From: Saururus chinensis
Taxonomy: Eukaryota; Streptophyta; Magnoliopsida; Piperales; Saururaceae
Assembly (NCBI GenBank): GCA_035235625.1
Contig: CP141150.1
Coordinates: 6,262,001 to 6,326,000, forward strand
Direction of reading: 5' to 3'
DNA: 64,000 nucleotides
Under the pieces are notes generated by a model. That model did no database searches and had not been told where the DNA came from. It worked only from the letters and a program-made list of their open reading frames with translations. Shown piece after piece: positions 59,040 through 64,000 of the stretch. Every line of letters begins with the position of its first letter. Position 1 is the stretch's first letter. Position numbers and translations under genes: made by a program.

Positions 59040-59740
59040 GAGGCTGGAGAGGGGGGATTCCGAAGGGCCATGAGGGACTGTGAGACAGGGGAGGATGGAC
59101 AGGGGGGTGGATTTTGAATGGGGAGGAGGGACTATGAGAGGCGGAGGGAGAGGGGGACGGATTATTTTGGGTGGTGGGGTTTAGGAATATGGTGGATTTT
59201 GAAGGGGGAGGAAGCAGAGAGCGGCGGGTGGGTGGGGAGGTTTCTGCCGCCAGGTGCTACGCTTCCTGGTGGAGGTGGGGAGCTGGCCGTCACCAAGTAC
59301 GATACGCAGCCAGTGCTCGACAGCCTCCACGATTTTAACCTCCAAGTGGAGAACTAAACCAGCTGAAGTCACGGATGTGCTGCTTGCCAGCCCCTTAACC
59401 ATGGCATTGGTCGATTCTGAAAAGACTCCACCTCCCATTCAAGCCTCTGCATCTAACGAGTCTGATATCTCTCTATGTTTGAGCAGCAAAATCAACACCT
59501 CCAAACCAGCTGAAGTCACAGATGTCTATCAACGAGTTGGGGCCTAGATTCAAGAAATTCTGGTGTGATATCATTTCTCTCCCAAAATCAACACTTCCAA
59601 AGCATGAGCAGCGCCAGGCAGAGGGGGCCTCCAAAGCAGGAGGGAGCACGGGCAGCGAGCGGGCACACCGGGAGGCGGGAGGGCGGGCTTTTCTTTTATT
59701 TTTTCGATCATGCGCCAAAATAAAAAATGGGGGTGCCACA
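59040..59740 (+). other. G-rich segment with short duplicated text
   Basis: 59040-59240 is strongly purine/G-rich (GGGGAGGAGGGACTATGAGA-like units repeated). AACCAGCTGAAGTCAC(G/A)GATGT occurs at 59358 and 59506, about 148 bases apart, so this part is an imperfect internal duplication. The ORFs look compositional. Confidence 0.4.
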
Positions 59741-59970
59741 TAAGCGGTGTAGCAATTGGGAGTAAGAGTGTTATTTTCTTTTCTTGAATTGCGTGAAGCC
59801 TTCATCGGAACTTTATAAAACTAGGACCCATCCCAGTGCTTTGTGATTCCAATGAGATTTTCCAAACTTTTAAGAATTATGTATGATAAATGATTTTTAG
59901 ATGCATCATAGATGTGGAGAGATCATACATATGATAATAGAAGGAAAATAATATTTATATTTAATTTTTT

Positions 59971-60022
59971 TATAAATAGGCCTTACACCGCCTTAATTAA
60001 GGTGGTGTAAGGCCTATAAATA
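59971..60022. repeat. Inverted repeat, ~24-bp arms
   Basis: TATAAATAGGCCTTACACCG ... GTGTAAGGCCTATAAATA around a central TTAATTAA, with a few mismatches. Confidence 0.75.
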
Positions 60023-60285
60023 TAGAGAAAGTAGTGTAAAAATATTATTATTCTAGATATAAGTTATTTCTTTCATGAAGTTATTTGAGTTCATTCTAAG
60101 ATCCCTGATTTTTGTAAGGCAACCACTCATCAAAGTCTTAATGCTACATGAGAATTTGTTATCTCCTGAATCAAGGTTTCAAGCTTATCAAATTTGGAGG
60201 GATAAAGGCAACTTCCCTGAGAGTGCATTTTTGTTCAAATGTAAAAATCGAGGTAAGAAATTCAAGTCGACCAAAAGACCAGGGC

Positions 60286-61750
60286 TGTGACACCCATAAT
60301 TTTTAAACTTTTTAAAATGGAAAAAGTTGAGGTGAGCCTGGGCTCACGCAGCCGCGCGTGAGCGCAGGCTCACCTCAACTAAGCTCTTTTAAATTATAAT
60401 ATATATAGAGTAAAATACTTAAGAAAATAGTAATGATGATAAGTATAAAGGTAAGGAAATTATGATTTATTTTGAAGGTCGGTGTCTCATTGATGAACCA
60501 CTGACACATCAATAAACTCGTCGGTAAAATAGTGTTTTCACTGTCAGTGATGTTTGACGTGTTGATGAACCTACCAATGAAACAATAAATCCTTTATCAA
60601 TGATATTTGATGTGCCGATGGACCTGTTCTTGAAGCTATATTCCTTCTATTAGCAGGGTTTGATGCGTCAGTGATGCAGGAACCAACTTATTGACGGTTG
60701 CAAAGCTACAATTGAAGCCGTTTCAAGTGATTTTTGGAGTTGATTATACACTATAATTCAGTTTTTAGACTTCCTTATAAATACTGATAAATATTTGATC
60801 CAAAGGGTATGAACTCTTGGACTTTTGGGGAGATCGGTGGGTTGGGGTGTGTTAAGGAAGCGAAAATAAATTTGTGGAGATCTTCTCATTGTTTGATCAA
60901 AGGTCGGATTGCTAAGTTAAATTGTAATACTTGAATAAGAAATACGTGTTTGATGGATGTTGATAGAATAATATGTGTGTTATGGTTGGATTTGATTTGT
61001 GGTTGAATGAGATGCTATGTTATTCTTGATGAATATGAATCTTGTATGGATGACTTGTGTTAAGTTGAAAAACATCATTTTATTTTCTTCATGTGATAAT
61101 TGATGAATGATTTTAATTGGTTACATGATTAGATTTCATAGGAGAAAGTTATTTTGATGATAATATCAAAATTATGTAATTTTTCCGTTCATTGGCAGAG
61201 TCATCGACGTATTGATGATGCTACCGATGTGAGAAGAAGATGATAGAACAACATCAGTGAACCGATGGTGCATTGGTGTCTTACCAGAAGGTCACTGACA
61301 GTGATGTTGACCTGTCAATGAAGATGTCAATAAGAGTGATTTTTCTATTTTATTCCACTATTAGAAAGGGGAGTTTGATGCGTCGATGAGTTACCAATGG
61401 TCATCGGTGACTCGGTCGACACGTCGATAAGTCTCACAAATAGTAAGTCAGTTTTAGGTATTTTTAGTAGGTATTGCTATGAATATTAGGCCATTATTAT
61501 GAGAAGTAATAGCATATAATTCTATGCATAAAATTGTAATTATATGTGATGATGTTATGATTGAATGCATGTATATTTATATGTGAATATCGTTGTAATG
61601 GTTGCACCGCAAGACTAATGTATTTCGACTACTGAGGTTCAAGGAACCCTCAGTGCCATGACTCATCAAGTGAGTATTTAACCACGTAGATGGAAGATGC
61701 TTGGTATGAAAAATGACAAAGGTCTTTTAGCTCTCTAAAAATATGAGTTT
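60286..61750 (+). mobile_element. Probable LTR (Ty3/gypsy style), incomplete
   Basis: Starts TGTGACACCCATAATTTTTA at 60286, a common start for plant gypsy LTRs, right after a short ORF ending in a basic tail (60075-60290). It contains many degenerate TCATTGATGAACC / GTCGATGAG-type repeats (60480-61430). I cannot locate the end with confidence. Confidence 0.4.
60330..60382. repeat. Strong palindrome, ~24-bp arms
   Basis: TTGAGGTGAGCCTGGGCTCACGC and GCGTGAGCGCAGGCTCACCTCAA are near-perfect reverse complements separated by a few bases (AGCCGC). It is inside the LTR-like region near its start. Confidence 0.8.
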
Positions 61751-62974
61751 TGTAGAACTGCTTCCATGGCCTGGGAGTCATATTTGAAATCATTAGAGCT
61801 CATGAATGAAATATGTGGCGTTAAATTTATTTTACGAAGGGTGCAATATTCAAAATTTTAACCAAAAGAATGTGTTAATCAACAATTGTGGCTTGTCATT
61901 ATGCAGATTCATGTCTACGTGTAATACTCTTGCTTGGTTCTTTCCATTTTGGTTTCCACTACATGATCAGCGTTTTACATTTAATTTGTTTATCATGGTA
62001 TTAGTGGTTATTAATGGTATGTTTAAAATTCCTTTTTTGGCTTCATTTGCACTTCACAATTCATAGTTCACATTGTGTGGAGCATTTACCGGAGTAGGAA
62101 TTATGACCAAAGTCAAATTGGTACCCTCTACAACCATTTTTGTTCCAATGAACAAAAGATTGTCTCAGTTTCAAAATTTTAGAACACAATTTTGAAATAG
62201 CAAACACAATAGTAAAGTATGAAAAAAAAAGAATTATGTCTTAAGATTGTTATTTTGTACCTTTGTAAGTGTTGTGATGAAAGATATTAGTGCTAAGGAT
62301 TCACTTTGGCACTTGCCTCTTAAGATAAGAAGATCAACTACACGCTGTAGAAGCACCTTCACACAACATATGCAACAAACGCATATTATGGAAATGCTCT
62401 CACAGAAGACGTAAACAAGAAAATCTAGTAAATAATTATTCATAAAATAATTTTCTGTGTTTTATAAGAAATCCCATTAAATACAACCTGTCTCATTCAA
62501 ACAGACACATTTTTGGTAAAAATAAAACAGACCCATTTTATGTTAAGAGAAAACCAAATGAATTTGTCCCAAAAATAATTATCTTGTTGACTTAACATGA
62601 CCAACCGAACGGCGGCGGCGGCAAAGCGCGTGAGTGTGGGTTAGCCTATATAGGTACATGGATCAAACATGTATTTCCTCTATAAAAGTGGGGTGGCTTA
62701 TGGGCTTAACTTGAAAGGCCAAACTTATGCTTTATTTACCAACACCATCATTTTTTTTAGGCAATGTTAAACTATTTACTCTTTTAACTAATTTACATAT
62801 GTGATTCTCATTCACTTCAAAATGGGCTTGAGCTCTCAATACCCATACGAGCTTGACCCACATAACCCACTTCTAACAATAATGCCTATAAATATTCAAG
62901 ACTATAAAATCTAAGAAGAGCACCATTATATGTGTGTGTTTGATCGTGTATGTATTTTATATGCCACATATACA
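61751..62974. other. No gene recognised
   Basis: AT-rich. A short GGCGGCGGCGGC trinucleotide run lies at about 62611-62622. Confidence 0.5.
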
Positions 62975-63180
62975 AGAGTCCTGATAATATAAGTCCGGGT
63001 TAACACATATCCACGTGAGCCTTGGTTTCACTTGCATCAAAGTGAGTCTAACCCTGTAGGTATAGTGGGTCATTGGATTTTAATCCGATGACACATGTTA
63101 GGTTTGAATCACCTACCTACCCCTTCTATTAACATGTGTGCGTCATTGGATGTCAATCCAACACCTAACAATGCCCAGCC
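62975..63180. mobile_element. Diverged foldback, possibly related to 51731-51926
   Basis: Imperfect self-complementary text: AAGTCCGGGTTAACACATAT, GTGAGCC, CATTGGATTTTAATCC on the left and GTCATTGGATGTCAATCC, GTTAACA-like and TTAACATGTG pieces on the right. The resemblance to the CCCGGG foldback is suggestive only. Confidence 0.3.
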
Positions 63181-63244
63181 TCATGTTATCTTTTTCTAAA
63201 ATATTAACATGTGTATTATATGCATATATGTAAAGTCTGAGTCT

Positions 63245-63680
63245 AGGCCAATTAACTAGATCACACAAATAAAGGAACTTCTTCTTCACAAGGCCATTGA
63301 AGTTCACAAGGGTTGGGGCAGTAAGAAACAACAATATGACTTGGTTGCCCATTCATCTCACTAAGATGCTGGGTTACTGCAGAAACACCAATCAGCATCC
63401 ATCCCCTCTTTGTGAGGCCCCTGAAAATTGCTAACCCGTACAAAATGCCAATCTTGTTAATTTCATCAGGTTTGAGGCAGTGAGAAAGAGTAACATGAGT
63501 CATTTTTTTGTTTCCTTAGGTAACATGACTTAGATGCCCGCTGAGATGCCACAGTAGCACCAATCAGCATTCCTCATGTGTAAGGCGTCCGAAAACTGGT
63601 TACCCGTGTGTACAGAGATGCCAATTATCTGGTTGAAGTTCACGAGGTTCATTCTTGAGGTGCTGTTATAAATAATGGCA
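63245..63680 (-). repeat. Two diverged tandem units (~200-250 bp)
   Basis: Read on the minus strand, GTGAACTTCAA, ATTGGCAT, TGTAC, GGTTA, TTTTC, GATGCTGATTGGTG and GTCATGTTAC-like landmarks recur in the same order in 63245-63500 and 63520-63680. One unit contains an open minus frame (HCLKPDEINKIGILYGLAIF) of no known family; the other is broken. It may be a repeated gene fragment. Confidence 0.45.
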
Positions 63681-64000
63681 TGAATTTTGTTGCCCTTCTC
63701 CTATTTATTCCTCCAATATCTCCCTTGCATCGATCATCTTCTTCGTTTTTTTACTCTTCTCGTAATTCCTTTGTATGGCACATGGTTCAGGTACCGGGCA
63801 ACATTTGAGCTCTTGATATCAGGCCGAGCTCGTTGCCGATGTGTATTTTGTCAGAAGGATTTTGAGCCACTATACTTTCGTTTTCTTTGTGAAAGTGCCT
63901 GGTGCAAAGATTGGTCCTGGGGCATCAAGACGGAAGTAAGATGATTGGCCCCCAATTATTCATCCGTTGCTGCTACGCATTCGAACAAGGAAATTTTTTA
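63681..64000. other. No gene recognised at the right edge
   Basis: An 85-codon ORF (63687-63944) has no domain I recognise. The region is cut by the window end. Confidence 0.4.

Overview
The window is nuclear DNA from a flowering plant. The evidence is GT-AG introns in every recognisable gene, plant-only families (a STIG1-like protein, an MCA calcium-channel protein, a plastid-targeted NicO transporter, a MIK2-like LRR receptor kinase), an Athila-type Ty3/gypsy element, and Stowaway-like MITEs with TA target duplications. Intergenic DNA is AT-rich. The first exons of the SKP1 and NicO genes are GC-rich, which is common in monocots, but I cannot name the species. A block of exactly 1000 Ns (9535-10534) marks a scaffold gap of unknown size.

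Layout. 1-9422 is a nest of retroelements: a complete Athila-like element (1088-8478) with two nearly identical 1.37-kb LTRs, a tRNA-Asp primer binding site and a polypurine tract lies inside an older LTR-like repeat full of minisatellites. The Athila element carries only gag and protease, broken by two in-frame stops, and has no reverse transcriptase or integrase. 9535-12360 is the gap plus a probable minus-strand LTR. 12361-15900 has no gene. 15950-16315 is a short secreted STIG1-like protein. 17950-19952 is an SKP1-like gene with a one-base deletion in exon 2. 20930-23456 holds degraded gene relics, including a broken S-formylglutathione hydrolase. A tRNA-Ile(AAU) lies at 24891-24964. 25595-30470 is a seven-exon MCA gene that I assembled exon by exon to 421 residues; it carries a partial exon duplication and a LINE relic in introns. 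36801-38913 is a three-exon, 416-residue gene I cannot name. 46111-48867 is a two-exon NicO transporter. 52367-56033 is a two-exon, 1195-residue LRR receptor kinase. The last 8 kb is repeat-derived or unrecognised.

The genes share no obvious pathway, as expected for plant nuclear DNA. I found no new multi-gene system. The most useful observations are the gag-protease-only Athila derivative, the frameshifts in SKP1 and STIG1, the MCA partial exon duplication, the duplicated sequence on both sides of the assembly gap, the hydrolase relic lacking its nucleophile, the unnamed conserved-looking 416-residue gene, and several large foldback structures.
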